This document shows positions 25,781 to 34,761 of a stretch of DNA of 63,700 bases, piece by piece (the first letter of the stretch is position 1; each line of letters begins with the position of its first letter). The notes beneath the pieces were generated by a model that had not been told where the DNA came from, made no database searches, and saw only the letters and a program-made list of their open reading frames with translations. The DNA is from Actinomycetota bacterium (GTDB taxonomy: Bacteria; Actinomycetota; Actinomycetes; Streptosporangiales; Streptosporangiaceae), in contig DAHVAN010000460.1 in NCBI GenBank assembly GCA_027314595.1, positions 1 through 63,700 on the forward strand, given 5' to 3'. Both the position numbers and the translations under genes were made by a program.

Positions 25781-25933
25781 GCCCGTTTCCGCGGACGGCG
25801 AGCACACCGGGCACACCGGGCACGAGGGCACGATGAACGGCTTGGCGCCGCGGCGGTTCCGCCAGTCCGTGACTTCCGGCGAGGTGGGCCGGAGCCCTCA
25901 CGCGGGCGCAAACGCGCAAACCCGTCGCACCGC

Positions 25934-27541
25934 TCAGGAACTCAGGCGGGTGAGCAGCGCCTGCCCGTCCGGTGAGCCGAGTCCGGTGCACGCGTCCCAG
26001 CCGGGACCGGCGGAGTAGGCCCCGTTGTTGCCCTGCACGATGTCGTTGAACCCGGGCGCCGCGGCGCCCGGCGTGACGCCGGCGTAGATGAGCGGCTGGA
26101 GCAGGCCGAACCTTTTTCCCGTGGCCTGCGCGAGCCGGGCAATCAGCCCTGCCCATAGCGGAGCGACCGCGCTCGTGCCGCCGATCGGCTGCCGCTGGCC
26201 GTCCACTACCACCTCGTAGCCGGTCACCGGGTCGGCGTTGCCCGCCACGTCGGGAACACCCCGGCCCGGCGTGGACGTGCCCGCGATGTCGCCCACGCCC
26301 GCGGACGCCTGCCAGGACGGCAGGCCGAACACGGCGCTGACCCCGCCGCCGCCCGCGCCCTCCTTGTTCGCGATCTCGTTCCAGACCACCTCGGAGGCGA
26401 TCGTGCCCGTGCTGGCGTCGCCCGCTAGCTGCGTCCCGCCGCAGGCGAGCGCGTGCGGGCTTGACGCCGGGAAGTCGCATTGCACCGGGCCGCTGGGGTT
26501 GTTCGGGTCGTCGCTGCTGCCGTTGTCACCCGCGGCGACGGTGACCGTTACGCCGAGCACCGCCGCGTCGGCGATCGCGTTGTCCATCGCCGTCCGGCTC
26601 TGGGCGGCCCAGGTGTTCTCGGCGCCGCCCCAGCTGATGGAGACCACGATCGGGGCCGGGGTGGCGTGCACCGCCTCGGAGATCGCGTCGACGAAGCCCT
26701 GGTCGGTGTTGGGCGCGAAGTAGACGAACTGGGCCGCGCTGGGCGCGACCGCGCCCGCGACCTCGATGTCCAGCTCGACTTCCCCGTCGGCCGGCTGGCC
26801 TGGGGAGTTCGACCCGCCATCCACGCCCACGGCGGTGACCGACGGCGTGGCCAGGCCGAGCCCGCTGAAGTACGAGTCCAGGTCGCTGCGGCTGTAACCG
26901 CCGCCGAGCTCGATGATCGCGATGGCCTGCCCGCTGCCGTCGGTGCCGGCGGGGAACTTGTAGAAGCTCGCGACCTGCAACGCGGTCAGCGGCACCGCCG
27001 TCAGGCCCGGCGCCGCGTCGGGGGCTGTCGCCCGCTGCGCCATCGGGTGCGCGGTAAACCTGCGGAACTGCGGCCGGGCCTGCGGCCGGTTGTCGAGCCC
27101 GAGCACGGCGGTGACGATCCCGGCAAGCTCCGCGGGCACGGACAGCCCGCCCGACCTGTACCGGTGCACGACGTCGCCGCTGCCATCCGGGTGCGGGCTG
27201 GCGACCTGTGTCAGCGTCGTCCCGAACGCCGCCGACAACTCCGCGATCGTCCCGTTCACCTCCAGCCTGCGCGATTCCGGCCGCGATTCCGTCACGGTCA
27301 GCCCGTGCCGGGCGAGCACCTCGGTGGCGAGAGCGACATCTGCCGGGTCCGAGCCGTAGCGTTCGGCGAACTCGGCCGAGGTCAGCGTTTCCGGCCCGGT
27401 TATCAGCTCCTCCGGCACCTCGGCGCGCCGCCGCACGATGATGGTCACCGTGATCGCCGTGCTGAGATCAAGCTCTCCAGCGGGCCGCGCGGCTGGCAGT
27501 TCCGATCGCTCGCTTCCCGAAAGCGGGACGAGTCCTGGCAT
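25934..27541 (-). CDS. Sedolisin / kumamolisin-type serine-carboxyl peptidase (S53)
   Basis: A 535-residue proenzyme. Residues about 30-190 are the pro-kumamolisin domain (LTSAEFAERYGSDPADVA, LTVTESRPESRRLEVNGT). The catalytic domain follows with E254 and D258 in DGEVELDIEV, oxyanion D339 in AAGDNGSSDD, S457 in GGTSAVAPLWAGL, and the calcium-binding C-terminal segment FNDIVQGNNGAYSAGPGWDA. ATG 27541 has a strong GGGGAGGA site. No classical signal peptide is seen, a trait of several S53 enzymes; the family is active at acid pH, usually outside the cell. Confidence 0.95.
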   Translation of the reverse strand: MPGLVPLSGSERSELPAARPAGELDLSTAITVTIIVRRRAEVPEELITGPETLTSAEFAERYGSDPADVALATEVLARHGLTVTESRPESRRLEVNGTIAELSAAFGTTLTQVASPHPDGSGDVVHRYRSGGLSVPAELAGIVTAVLGLDNRPQARPQFRRFTAHPMAQRATAPDAAPGLTAVPLTALQVASFYKFPAGTDGSGQAIAIIELGGGYSRSDLDSYFSGLGLATPSVTAVGVDGGSNSPGQPADGEVELDIEVAGAVAPSAAQFVYFAPNTDQGFVDAISEAVHATPAPIVVSISWGGAENTWAAQSRTAMDNAIADAAVLGVTVTVAAGDNGSSDDPNNPSGPVQCDFPASSPHALACGGTQLAGDASTGTIASEVVWNEIANKEGAGGGGVSAVFGLPSWQASAGVGDIAGTSTPGRGVPDVAGNADPVTGYEVVVDGQRQPIGGTSAVAPLWAGLIARLAQATGKRFGLLQPLIYAGVTPGAAAPGFNDIVQGNNGAYSAGPGWDACTGLGSPDGQALLTRLSS

Positions 27542-27896
27542 GAGATGTCCTCCCCGTCGATGTCAAGGTCCTACCGGGATTGTGTCGCGTCTGGCCGCCC
27601 GGCACCGTGCGTTCGGGGGCTATTCCCGGATTCGCGCATCGGCGTGTTCCGGGTTGTCTTGAATTTGCCGGCTTGCCAGTGAGCCGCCGTCACAGGCCAC
27701 GGGCAGGTGGCCTCGGAAGGACGGCAGGCGCCGCCCCGTGGCCATGTCTCCATAGTCATGAATAATCTATTCTGCCAACTCTGTACCATGTGTGACGGTT
27801 TAGGCACAAGAAGTTGCGTTTTCTGTCAGTATGCCAATTGGTACTACCTGGGTCGTTCGCGTGCCCGGCACGCGCGCTTGATGAAAAAGGGTCGCC
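27542..27896. other. Divergent promoter region of sedolisin and MFS genes
   Basis: About 355 bases. The stretch 27755-27850 is clearly AT-richer than its surroundings and likely holds the MFS promoter; it contains the palindrome CCAATTGG at 27834-27841. No gene or riboswitch is recognisable. Confidence 0.45.
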
Positions 27897-29195
27897 GTGA
27901 GCAGTTCCCCGGCACGACGCGCAACCTTCGCAGACGTGCTCGCTATCGGCGAGTTCCGCGCGCTGTGGGCCTCCCAGGTGCTCTCGGTGGCCGGCGACCG
28001 CCTGGCCCTGGTAGCCCTGACGCTCCTTATCTACGATCGCACCCGCTCGCCGATGCTGGCCGCAGTCGCGTACGCGGCGGGCTACGTGCCCTATGTGGCG
28101 GGCGCGCTGTTCCTGTCAGGGACGGCCGACCGTCTGCCCCGCCGCCAGGTCATGGTCGCCTGCGATGTGATCAGGGCACTTCTCGTGGCCGCCATGGTCG
28201 CCCCGCGCGTCCCGCTGGACGCGCTTGTCGCCCTGCTGTACGCGACCACGGCCATCCAGCCGCCGTTCGATGCCGCCAGGTCGGCGATTGTCAGGGACAC
28301 GCTTCCCGGCGACCGGTACGCGCTGGGCGCCGCGGTCATGCAGACGACCTTCCGCGTGGCCACCGTGACGGGAGCGGCCGCGGGGGGCCTGGCTTTCGCC
28401 TTCATCGGCGCGCGGCCTGCCCTGGCGGCGGATGCCGCGACGTTCGCCGCTTCCGCGCTGTTCATCCGCTTCGGCACGACTGCCCGGACTGCCGCGGCGA
28501 CGAATAGCCCGAACGCAGTAGCCCAGCTGGCCGGCGGGATCCGCCTGGTGTTCGGGGACAGGCAACTGCGCATCCTGCTGATGCTGGGGTGGCTTGCCGC
28601 CTGCTACGCGATCCCGGTGGGAATCGCGGCGCCGTACGCGCGCGCGCTCGGCGCTGGCCCGGCCGCCGCGGGCCTGCTTATCGCATCGGTCCAGGTGGGG
28701 GCGGTGCTGATCACTCCGGTCTTCGCCAGGAAGATCGGGCCGCTGACGCGGCTGCGCTGGATGGGGCCGATGGCCGCCTGCACCTGCGGGGTGCTCCTGC
28801 TGACCGCCGTGCACCCGGATCTGCCCATCTCGATGGGGATCTTCGCGCTGTCGGGCACCTTCAGCGTCTACCAGATCGCGGCGAACACCGCGTTCGTGGA
28901 ACGGGTTCCTGACGAGCGCCGGGCTCAGGCCTTCGGACTGGCCAACGCCGGGCTCGTCGTCGGCCAGGGGCTGGCCTTCATGGGGGCCGGAGCGGCCGTC
29001 GAGGTGCTGCCCCCCTCGACGGTCATCGCTGCGGGCGGCGGACTAGGTGCACTCGTGGCCTGCGGCCTCGCGCTCGGCTGGCGGCACATGTCGCCGGCGG
29101 TCGGGCGCCATTCCGCGAGGCACTTGCGTGGTCGGGCGCTGCTCGCTGGCCAGGCGCCCGTTCATGCGGTTCGTTCTCGGGTCAGAGTTCACTGA
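27897..29195 (+). CDS. MFS transporter
   Basis: A 432-residue protein starting at GTG 27897 with about twelve membrane segments. It has the N-terminal FRALWASQVLSVAGDRLALVAL signature and a motif-A-like LSGTADRLPRRQVM between segments 2 and 3, as in the MFS_3 (enterobactin-exporter/MefA-like) group. Export of a drug or siderophore is likely; the substrate cannot be read from sequence. It is a single gene. Confidence 0.88.
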   Translation: MSSSPARRATFADVLAIGEFRALWASQVLSVAGDRLALVALTLLIYDRTRSPMLAAVAYAAGYVPYVAGALFLSGTADRLPRRQVMVACDVIRALLVAAMVAPRVPLDALVALLYATTAIQPPFDAARSAIVRDTLPGDRYALGAAVMQTTFRVATVTGAAAGGLAFAFIGARPALAADAATFAASALFIRFGTTARTAAATNSPNAVAQLAGGIRLVFGDRQLRILLMLGWLAACYAIPVGIAAPYARALGAGPAAAGLLIASVQVGAVLITPVFARKIGPLTRLRWMGPMAACTCGVLLLTAVHPDLPISMGIFALSGTFSVYQIAANTAFVERVPDERRAQAFGLANAGLVVGQGLAFMGAGAAVEVLPPSTVIAAGGGLGALVACGLALGWRHMSPAVGRHSARHLRGRALLAGQAPVHAVRSRVRVH

Positions 29196-29575
29196 CGGGC
29201 TTGCGCTCAGGTCCACGTGTCGCGCATGACGGCTCCGGCCTCCCTCGGGCTGACTTTCTGGCTGACGTTCCGGCTGACTTTCGGGCTGACGGGGGTCGCG
29301 TCGTTGAAACATTGGCCACTTCAGATCCAAACCAGTTCGCGCATTGTCTCCTCCTCATCCGTACCGGTGGACTCTTGCGTCCCGGCGCTCACTTCATTGC
29401 CCTTGGGCACGAAAATGCCTCTGCGCCGTCGCTCGACAGGGTCCATTTAGCCCCTTCTTGTCCTGTGATGTGGCTGAATCTCTCGGCAATAGTTACCTCG
29501 ACCGGCATAGATGGGTTATGGTAGCTATACGCAGCTAGTCATTTACGGTGTGCTGCTACTAGAGCGCAGACCCTG
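29196..29575. other. Intergenic region with short tandem repeat, upstream of GGDEF gene
   Basis: About 380 bases. GGCTGAC is repeated four times at about 29248-29295 with 12-15-base spacing. The segment 29490-29560 is AT-richer and includes the small inverted repeat TAGCT-ATACGC-AGCTA, a plausible promoter or operator for the diguanylate cyclase gene. No coding frame is convincing. Confidence 0.45.
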
Positions 29576-30973
29576 GTGTCACAAACGGAACGGTGGAAGA
29601 TGCAGGCCTCGTCCCTCACCAGTCGCCTCAGGTCAGGCGTTACTGCGCGGGACTGGCCATGGTGGCGCCTTCCGCCGGTGCTGCGTTTGTACGTTGCCCT
29701 GCTGCCCGCCGCGGCCCTCGCGGCGATATGTTTCGAAGCCAGCCGGACGCAATGGCGGATGTCTGACCTCGTTGAGTTTGCCCTGCTGCTGGGCTGCGGA
29801 ATGATTTCCGTGGTGTCCACGCCGCGGATCATGTACAGCTTCAGCGGCGTGACCAGGGATTTCAGCTCGGTGTGGGTGCTCCCGGCCGCGATCTTGCTGC
29901 CGCCCGTGTACGCGGCGCTGATGCCGATTCCGATGTTCGCGATCATGCGCTGGTGCGTGCATCGCGGCGTACTGCACCGGACGGTTTTCACGGCAGCGTC
30001 GATTAGCCTGCCCTACGCCTGCGCCTCGCTGGTATTCCGCTCGTTCCCGGCGAATTTCGCGGGTTCCTCCGTCGGCTCTGGATTGCACGCCCTGACCTGG
30101 GCGATCGCGGTAGTGGCGGCCAGCTTCGCAGGCAGCAGGGGTCACCATTTCCTGATCGTCGGGGCGGTGAAATTGTCGGACCGGACGGTGCGTATCCGGG
30201 ACATCGAGCTGAATCGCCAGGCATTGCAGGGACTCTTCGCCGAGCTCGACCTTGGCGTGCTGATCACGCTCGCGGTGGCGCTTACCCCCGCGCTGGTGGT
30301 GTTCGCGCTGCCGACGGTATTGCTCGTCCGCCGGTTCCTTGTCTATCCCGTGCTCGTGGCGCAGTCTCGAGTCGATGGCAAGACCGGCCTGCTCAATGTG
30401 TCCGCCTGGGAGCGGGAGGCCGAGGCCGAGCTATCCCGGGCGGTCAGGACGGGGAGCCCGCTGGCGCTGGCGCTGCTCGACATCGACCACTTCAAGGCCG
30501 TCAACGACACCTACGGCCACCTGGTCGGCGACAAGGTCCTGCGGGCCGTCGCCGACACGCTCACCGCCCAGCTGCGACCCTATGACAAGTCCGGGCGGTT
30601 CGGCGGCGAGGAGTTCGTCATCCTGCTGCCCCAGACGGTCGAGGAAGACGCCCGTCATATCGCGGAACGGCTGCGCAGGCACGTCGCCGGCATGGCCATT
30701 CCCATCGACGGCGCCGAGGGCGCGCAGTGCGTGCGCCTCACGATCTCGATCGGGGTGTCGAGCATGGACGCGTCGGCCTGCTCGCTGACCGACCTGCTCG
30801 CGGCCGCCGATGCCGCGCTCTACTACGCCAAGCAGAACGGGCGCAACATGACCCACGTGTTCCCGGCCGTTCCCGTCCTCAACGGGGACGGGCAGGTCGT
30901 GGACCGCCGGGACGAGATCGCGGGACTGCGCCAGGCGGATCCGGCCGGCGCTTCGTTATGCCCGCCGAGGTGA
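29576..30973 (+). CDS. Membrane diguanylate cyclase (GGDEF)
   Basis: A 465-residue protein. The first 265 residues contain about six to seven membrane segments with no recognised sensor signature. The GGDEF domain occupies about 280-440: DGKTGLLNVSAWE, LDIDHFKAVNDTYGH, GGEEF at 343-347, and SIGVSSMD. An inhibitory site RxxD (R334-D337) is exactly five residues before GGEEF, so product inhibition is expected. It would make cyclic di-GMP from GTP at the membrane. No EAL domain is present. GTG 29576 is the start; ATG 29600 is possible. Confidence 0.92.
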   Translation: MSQTERWKMQASSLTSRLRSGVTARDWPWWRLPPVLRLYVALLPAAALAAICFEASRTQWRMSDLVEFALLLGCGMISVVSTPRIMYSFSGVTRDFSSVWVLPAAILLPPVYAALMPIPMFAIMRWCVHRGVLHRTVFTAASISLPYACASLVFRSFPANFAGSSVGSGLHALTWAIAVVAASFAGSRGHHFLIVGAVKLSDRTVRIRDIELNRQALQGLFAELDLGVLITLAVALTPALVVFALPTVLLVRRFLVYPVLVAQSRVDGKTGLLNVSAWEREAEAELSRAVRTGSPLALALLDIDHFKAVNDTYGHLVGDKVLRAVADTLTAQLRPYDKSGRFGGEEFVILLPQTVEEDARHIAERLRRHVAGMAIPIDGAEGAQCVRLTISIGVSSMDASACSLTDLLAAADAALYYAKQNGRNMTHVFPAVPVLNGDGQVVDRRDEIAGLRQADPAGASLCPPR

Positions 30974-31050
30974 CTCTGAGTGCCTGTCAAGGCACTCCTC
31001 GGATGCGACGACGTGACCTCCCGCTGCGCATGGCAGGTTACTGCGACTGA

Positions 31051-31064
31051 TTTGCAGTAGCAAA
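31051..31064. promoter_or_regulatory. Inverted repeat at the start of the nickel/cobalt transporter gene
   Basis: TTTGC-AGTA-GCAAA, overlapped by a second inverted repeat TACTGC (31039-31044)/GCAGTA (31054-31059). It ends four bases before the first GTG (31068), so if it is an operator the true start may be GTG 31089. A metal-dependent repressor site is the natural guess; the arms are in the opposite orientation to the published Streptomyces Nur box. Confidence 0.4.
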
Positions 31065-31067
31065 GCT

Positions 31068-32210
31068 GTGCGGCGTAGCGTTGAGTCTGTGGACCGGGCT
31101 CGGCTGCGCAGGATCAGGAGTGCGCTCACGCCTCGTGAGTGGGCACATGCGGGCGGCATGTCGGCGGTTGTCGTCTTGCTGCACGTGATCGGCTGGGTCA
31201 CCCTGCTCGCCGTGGTGGTCCCTGGCCACTACAGCATCGGAACGCAGACCTTCGGCGTCGGGATCGGGATCACCGCGTATACGCTCGGTGCCCGGCACGC
31301 CTTCGACGCGGACCATATAAGCGCGATCGACAACACCACGCGCAAGCTGATGGCGGACGGCAAGCGCCCCCTCAGCGTCGGGTTCTTCTTCTCCCTCGGC
31401 CACTCGAGCGTCGTGTTCGTCCTCTCGCTGCTGCTGTCCCTGGGCATCCGCGCGCTCGCCGGCCCGGTCCGGTCCGGCTCGTCCGGCCTGCATCAGGTCA
31501 CCGCCGTCGTCGGCACCGGCGTGTCGGGCGTGTTCCTCTACCTCATCGCCGCGATCAACCTCGTCGTGCTCGCGGGCATCGTGCGGGTCTTCCGCGACAT
31601 GCGGCGCGGGCGCTTCAGCGAGCAGGCCCTCGAGGCCCGCCTGAACGAACGGGGCCTGCTCAACAGGGTCTTCGGCAAGTTGATGCGCTCGATCCGCCGC
31701 CCGGGCCAGATGTACTGGGTCGGGCTGCTTTTCGGGCTCGGCTTCGACACCGCGACCGAGGTGGCCTTGCTGGTGCTCGCGGGCACGGGCGCGGCAAGCG
31801 GCCTGCCGTGGTACGCCATCTTGTGCCTGCCGGTGCTTTTCGCGGCGGGGATGAGCCTGCTCGACACGATCGACGGCTCGTTCATGAACTTCGCCTACGG
31901 GTGGGCGTTCTCCAGCCCGGTGCGCAAGGTCTACTACAACATCACGATCACCGGCCTGTCGGTGGCGGTGGCGCTGCTGATCGGCACGGCCGAGCTTGGC
32001 GGACTGCTCGGCCAGGAGTTCCGCCTTGGCGGGCCGTTCTGGACCTGGGTGGAGGGCCTGAACATCAACACGCTCGGCTTCTTCATCGTCGGCCTGTTCG
32101 CGGCGACCTGGGCGCTGGCCCTGTTCGCCTGGCGCGCGTTCCGCATCGAGCAGAAGTTCCCCGACCCGGGGCCGCGCCGCACGGCGCAACTCGGCGAGGC
32201 TACCGAGTAA
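31068..32210 (+). CDS. NiCoT-family nickel/cobalt transporter
   Basis: A 380-residue permease with eight membrane segments and the family signature HX4DH, RHAFDADHISAIDN (H77, D82, H83). Further signatures are GFFFSLGHSSVVF, LLFGLGFDTATEVALL and LPVLFAAGMSLLDTIDG. It takes up Ni2+ and/or Co2+, for urease, hydrogenase, Ni superoxide dismutase or cobalamin. No nickel enzyme gene is in the window. The start may be GTG 31068 or GTG 31089. Confidence 0.96.
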   Translation: MRRSVESVDRARLRRIRSALTPREWAHAGGMSAVVVLLHVIGWVTLLAVVVPGHYSIGTQTFGVGIGITAYTLGARHAFDADHISAIDNTTRKLMADGKRPLSVGFFFSLGHSSVVFVLSLLLSLGIRALAGPVRSGSSGLHQVTAVVGTGVSGVFLYLIAAINLVVLAGIVRVFRDMRRGRFSEQALEARLNERGLLNRVFGKLMRSIRRPGQMYWVGLLFGLGFDTATEVALLVLAGTGAASGLPWYAILCLPVLFAAGMSLLDTIDGSFMNFAYGWAFSSPVRKVYYNITITGLSVAVALLIGTAELGGLLGQEFRLGGPFWTWVEGLNINTLGFFIVGLFAATWALALFAWRAFRIEQKFPDPGPRRTAQLGEATE

Positions 32211-32510
32211 CGCCTGGCCGGCCCGGGGCGTTTCGCATGCGGCGCAGCACGCGCCAGCGTGCGGTGCCATCTGGGTCGGCCGCCGCCGCTCCCCGCCCCA
32301 GATAGCGGCGGCCGGCCCCGCGTCAGCGTCCCGCGCCCGGGGGCCGCGCGACCGCGACGCGTGCGTATCGACCGAACCGCCATCAGCGACCCGGCATGCC
32401 GGGTATGCTCGTCATTCGTCAGTATGGACGCATTAACCTACGGATTTCTGCCCGATATCGGGCAGGAACATTGCGGTAAGGCGCCGAAAGCTGCCACACT
32501 GAGGACCGTC
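32211..32510. other. Intergenic region upstream of the small HU-like protein
   Basis: About 300 bases. The first 170 are GC-rich without features. The AT-richer part from 32380 holds the promoter region and the long palindrome at 32448-32465. Confidence 0.4.
32448..32465. promoter_or_regulatory. 18-base perfect palindrome, strong operator candidate
   Basis: CTGCCCGAT-ATCGGGCAG is perfectly palindromic; allowing one mismatch it extends to 24 bases (32445-32468). It lies 46 bases before the ATG at 32511, in the expected promoter or leader, and suggests binding by a dimeric repressor. Confidence 0.65.
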
Positions 32511-32780
32511 ATGCACGAGTCGTATCCGCAGGATCTGGTCCGCCACATCGCGGCGTCTACCGGGCTGCCCGAGGGGACCGCGAAGCGGGTGGTGGCCGAC
32601 ATCGCGGCGTACTTCGCCGAGACAGTCGAGGAATTCGTCTGCCGGCGGCACGAGGAGCTCAAGCGCAAGCAGCTCAGGAACGACGAGATCTGGCCGCGGA
32701 TCGCGGCCGAGATCGGCGCCCGCAGGTTCGGGGCGCCGGAACTGTCCGGGCGCCAGCTGCGGCGCATCGTCTATAGCTGA
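32511..32780 (+). CDS. Small conserved-looking protein with HU-like N-terminal helices
   Basis: An 89-residue protein from ATG 32511. Residues 6-40 (DLVRHIAASTGLPEGTAKRV then VADIAAYFAE) look like the N-terminal helix pair of HU/IHF proteins, but the DNA-binding beta arm is absent. The middle is a charged helix (EEFVCRRHEELKRKQLRND) and the end is Arg-rich (ELSGRQLRRIVYS). I do not know a function. It is preceded by a strong palindrome and followed 63 bases later by glmS, so it may be autoregulated and may affect glmS. Confidence 0.7.
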   Translation: MHESYPQDLVRHIAASTGLPEGTAKRVVADIAAYFAETVEEFVCRRHEELKRKQLRNDEIWPRIAAEIGARRFGAPELSGRQLRRIVYS

Positions 32781-32843
32781 CCACCCGAGCCTGGCGGGCC
32801 GCGCGAGCGGCAGCCGGCCCCTGACGACAAGGGAGAACGCGAC

Positions 32844-34697
32844 GTGTGCGGGATCGTGGGCTATGTGGGCAAACGGGACGCGGTACCGGTCCTTGTGGAG
32901 GGGCTGCACCGGCTCGAGTACCGCGGCTATGACTCGGCGGGCCTGGCGGTGGTGCACCGCGGCAGGCTCGCGGTGACCAAGACGGCGGGCCGGGTCCAGG
33001 ACCTGCGCGACAAGCTCAAGACCAACACCAAGGCGACCCTGGGGATCGGGCACACCCGCTGGGCCACCCACGGTGAGCCGAATGAGGTCAACGCTCACCC
33101 GCACACCGACACCGCGGGCCGTATCGCCGTGGTGCACAACGGCATCATCGAGAACGCCGAACAGCTCCGCGCTCAGCTCCAGGGCAGCGGCGTCAGGCTG
33201 GTCTCCGACACCGACACCGAGGCGCTCGCGCACATGATCGCCGCCGAGCTCGCCGCCGCGGAGGCGGGCGACGGGCCGGCGGCCCCCGGCGACCTCGAGG
33301 ACGCCGTCATCCGCACGCTGCGCCGGGTGGAGGGGGCTTACGGCCTGGTGGTGCTCGACATCAAGAATCCCGACCAGCTCGTCGTCGCCCGCAACGGCAG
33401 CCCGATCGTGCTCGGCCTCGGCGAGAACGAGATGTTCGTCGCCTCCGACGTCTCCGCCCTGGTCCGGTACACCCGCCAGGTCATCTACCTGGAAGACGGC
33501 GAGGTCGCGAAGATCCGCGCGACCGACTACCGGACGACCACGCTGGCCGGCCAGGACGCGAGCGCCAAGATCCCCATGACGGTCGATGCGGACGACGACG
33601 ACTACGAGCTCGGCCCCTACCAGGACTACATGCGCAAGGAGATTCACGAGCAGCCGGACGCGCTGCGACGCGCGCTGCGGGGGCGCCTTGACGACCGGTT
33701 CGCCACCGCCCGCCTCGGCGGCATCAACCTGGACGCCCGCGAGCTGCGTTCCATTAGGTGCGTCAAGTTCCTCGGCTGCGGCTCCGCCTACTACGCCGGC
33801 CAGATGGGCGCCACGGTCATCGAGGAGCTTGCGCGCATCCCTGCCGACGCCGAGCCGGCCAGCGAGTTCCGCTACCGCTCCCCGGTGGTGGACCCGGACA
33901 CGCTGTACGTGGCGGTCAGCCAGTCCGGCGAGACGATCGACACGCTGATGGCGGTGCAGGAGCTCAAGCGCAAGGGCGGCCAGGTGATGGGCGCGGTCAA
34001 CGTGGTCGGCAGCGCCATCGGCCGCGAGTGCGGCCGCGGCATCTTCCTGCACGCCGGCCCCGAGGTGGCGGTGGCCTCCACCAAGGCGCTGACGAACATG
34101 GCCGTCAGCTTCGCCCTGCTCGGCCTGCTCCTCGGCCGCGTCCGTGACCTGTCCGCCGCCAGCGGCCACCGCGTCGTCACCGGCCTGCGCGCCCTCCCCG
34201 AGCAGGTCAACCGCATCCTGGCGGCCGAAGAGGACATCGCGACCATCGCGGGCCGGTTCGCCCACGCCGAGCACATGTTCTTCATCGGGCGGGTCCGCGG
34301 CTGGCCGGTCGCCCGCGAGGGCGCGCAGAAGCTCAAGGAGATCTCCTACGTGCACGCAGAGGCCTACCAGGCCGGCGAGCTCAAGCACGGCCCGCTCGCG
34401 CTCATCGCGGCCGACATGCCGAGCGTGGTGATCGTCCCGAGCGACGACCTGGTGGCGAAGAACATCTCCACGATCGAGCAGATCAAGGCGCGCGGCGGCC
34501 CCGTCATCGCCGTGACGAGCACGGACATCCCTGAAGGGCTCGCCGACGCGGTCATCAGGGTGCCGAGGGCCGAGCCGGAGCTCGAGCCGATCCTGCTGAA
34601 CGTCCCGCTGCAGATCCTCGCCTACCACGCCGCCGCGAAGCTGGGCCGCGACATCGACAAGCCGCGCAACCTGGCCAAGAGCGTCACCGTCGAATAG
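32844..34697 (+). CDS. glmS: Glutamine--fructose-6-phosphate aminotransferase (isomerizing)
   Basis: A 617-residue enzyme from GTG 32844 (GGGAGAAC nine bases before). The N-terminal glutaminase has the nucleophile Cys2 (MCGIVGYVG) and HTRWATHGEPN; two SIS domains follow with GCGSAYYAGQMGA, SQSGETIDT and the C-terminal PRNLAKSVTVE. It makes glucosamine-6-phosphate, the first step to UDP-GlcNAc for peptidoglycan. No glmS ribozyme is expected in this phylum and none is seen in the 63 bases upstream. An earlier copy elsewhere in the genome cannot be excluded. Confidence 0.97.
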   Translation: MCGIVGYVGKRDAVPVLVEGLHRLEYRGYDSAGLAVVHRGRLAVTKTAGRVQDLRDKLKTNTKATLGIGHTRWATHGEPNEVNAHPHTDTAGRIAVVHNGIIENAEQLRAQLQGSGVRLVSDTDTEALAHMIAAELAAAEAGDGPAAPGDLEDAVIRTLRRVEGAYGLVVLDIKNPDQLVVARNGSPIVLGLGENEMFVASDVSALVRYTRQVIYLEDGEVAKIRATDYRTTTLAGQDASAKIPMTVDADDDDYELGPYQDYMRKEIHEQPDALRRALRGRLDDRFATARLGGINLDARELRSIRCVKFLGCGSAYYAGQMGATVIEELARIPADAEPASEFRYRSPVVDPDTLYVAVSQSGETIDTLMAVQELKRKGGQVMGAVNVVGSAIGRECGRGIFLHAGPEVAVASTKALTNMAVSFALLGLLLGRVRDLSAASGHRVVTGLRALPEQVNRILAAEEDIATIAGRFAHAEHMFFIGRVRGWPVAREGAQKLKEISYVHAEAYQAGELKHGPLALIAADMPSVVIVPSDDLVAKNISTIEQIKARGGPVIAVTSTDIPEGLADAVIRVPRAEPELEPILLNVPLQILAYHAAAKLGRDIDKPRNLAKSVTVE

Positions 34698-34733
34698 CGG
34701 CCCGGGCAAGGTGCGGGTCCGCGCCGCGCGCGT

Positions 34734-34757
34734 CCTTCCGTCATCCCGAACGGAAGG
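34734..34757. terminator. Bidirectional hairpin between convergent genes
   Basis: CCTTCCGT (34734-34741) and ACGGAAGG (34750-34757) pair perfectly around an 8-base loop, between the stops of glmS and the SpoIIE-type gene. Confidence 0.65.
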
Positions 34758-34761
34758 TGGC

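Noticed and set aside
31039..31067. Cobalamin riboswitch before the NiCoT gene
   Set aside because: The gap from the GGDEF gene is about 95 bases, too short, and no B12-box-like core is seen.
32781..32843. glmS ribozyme or riboswitch upstream of glmS
   Set aside because: Only 63 bases are available and no ribozyme core is seen.
32433..34709. A 758-residue minus-strand frame covering glmS
   Set aside because: It is the exact antisense of a confirmed glmS with all family motifs; the frame is Arg/Gly/Asp/Val-rich and open only because of GC bias.
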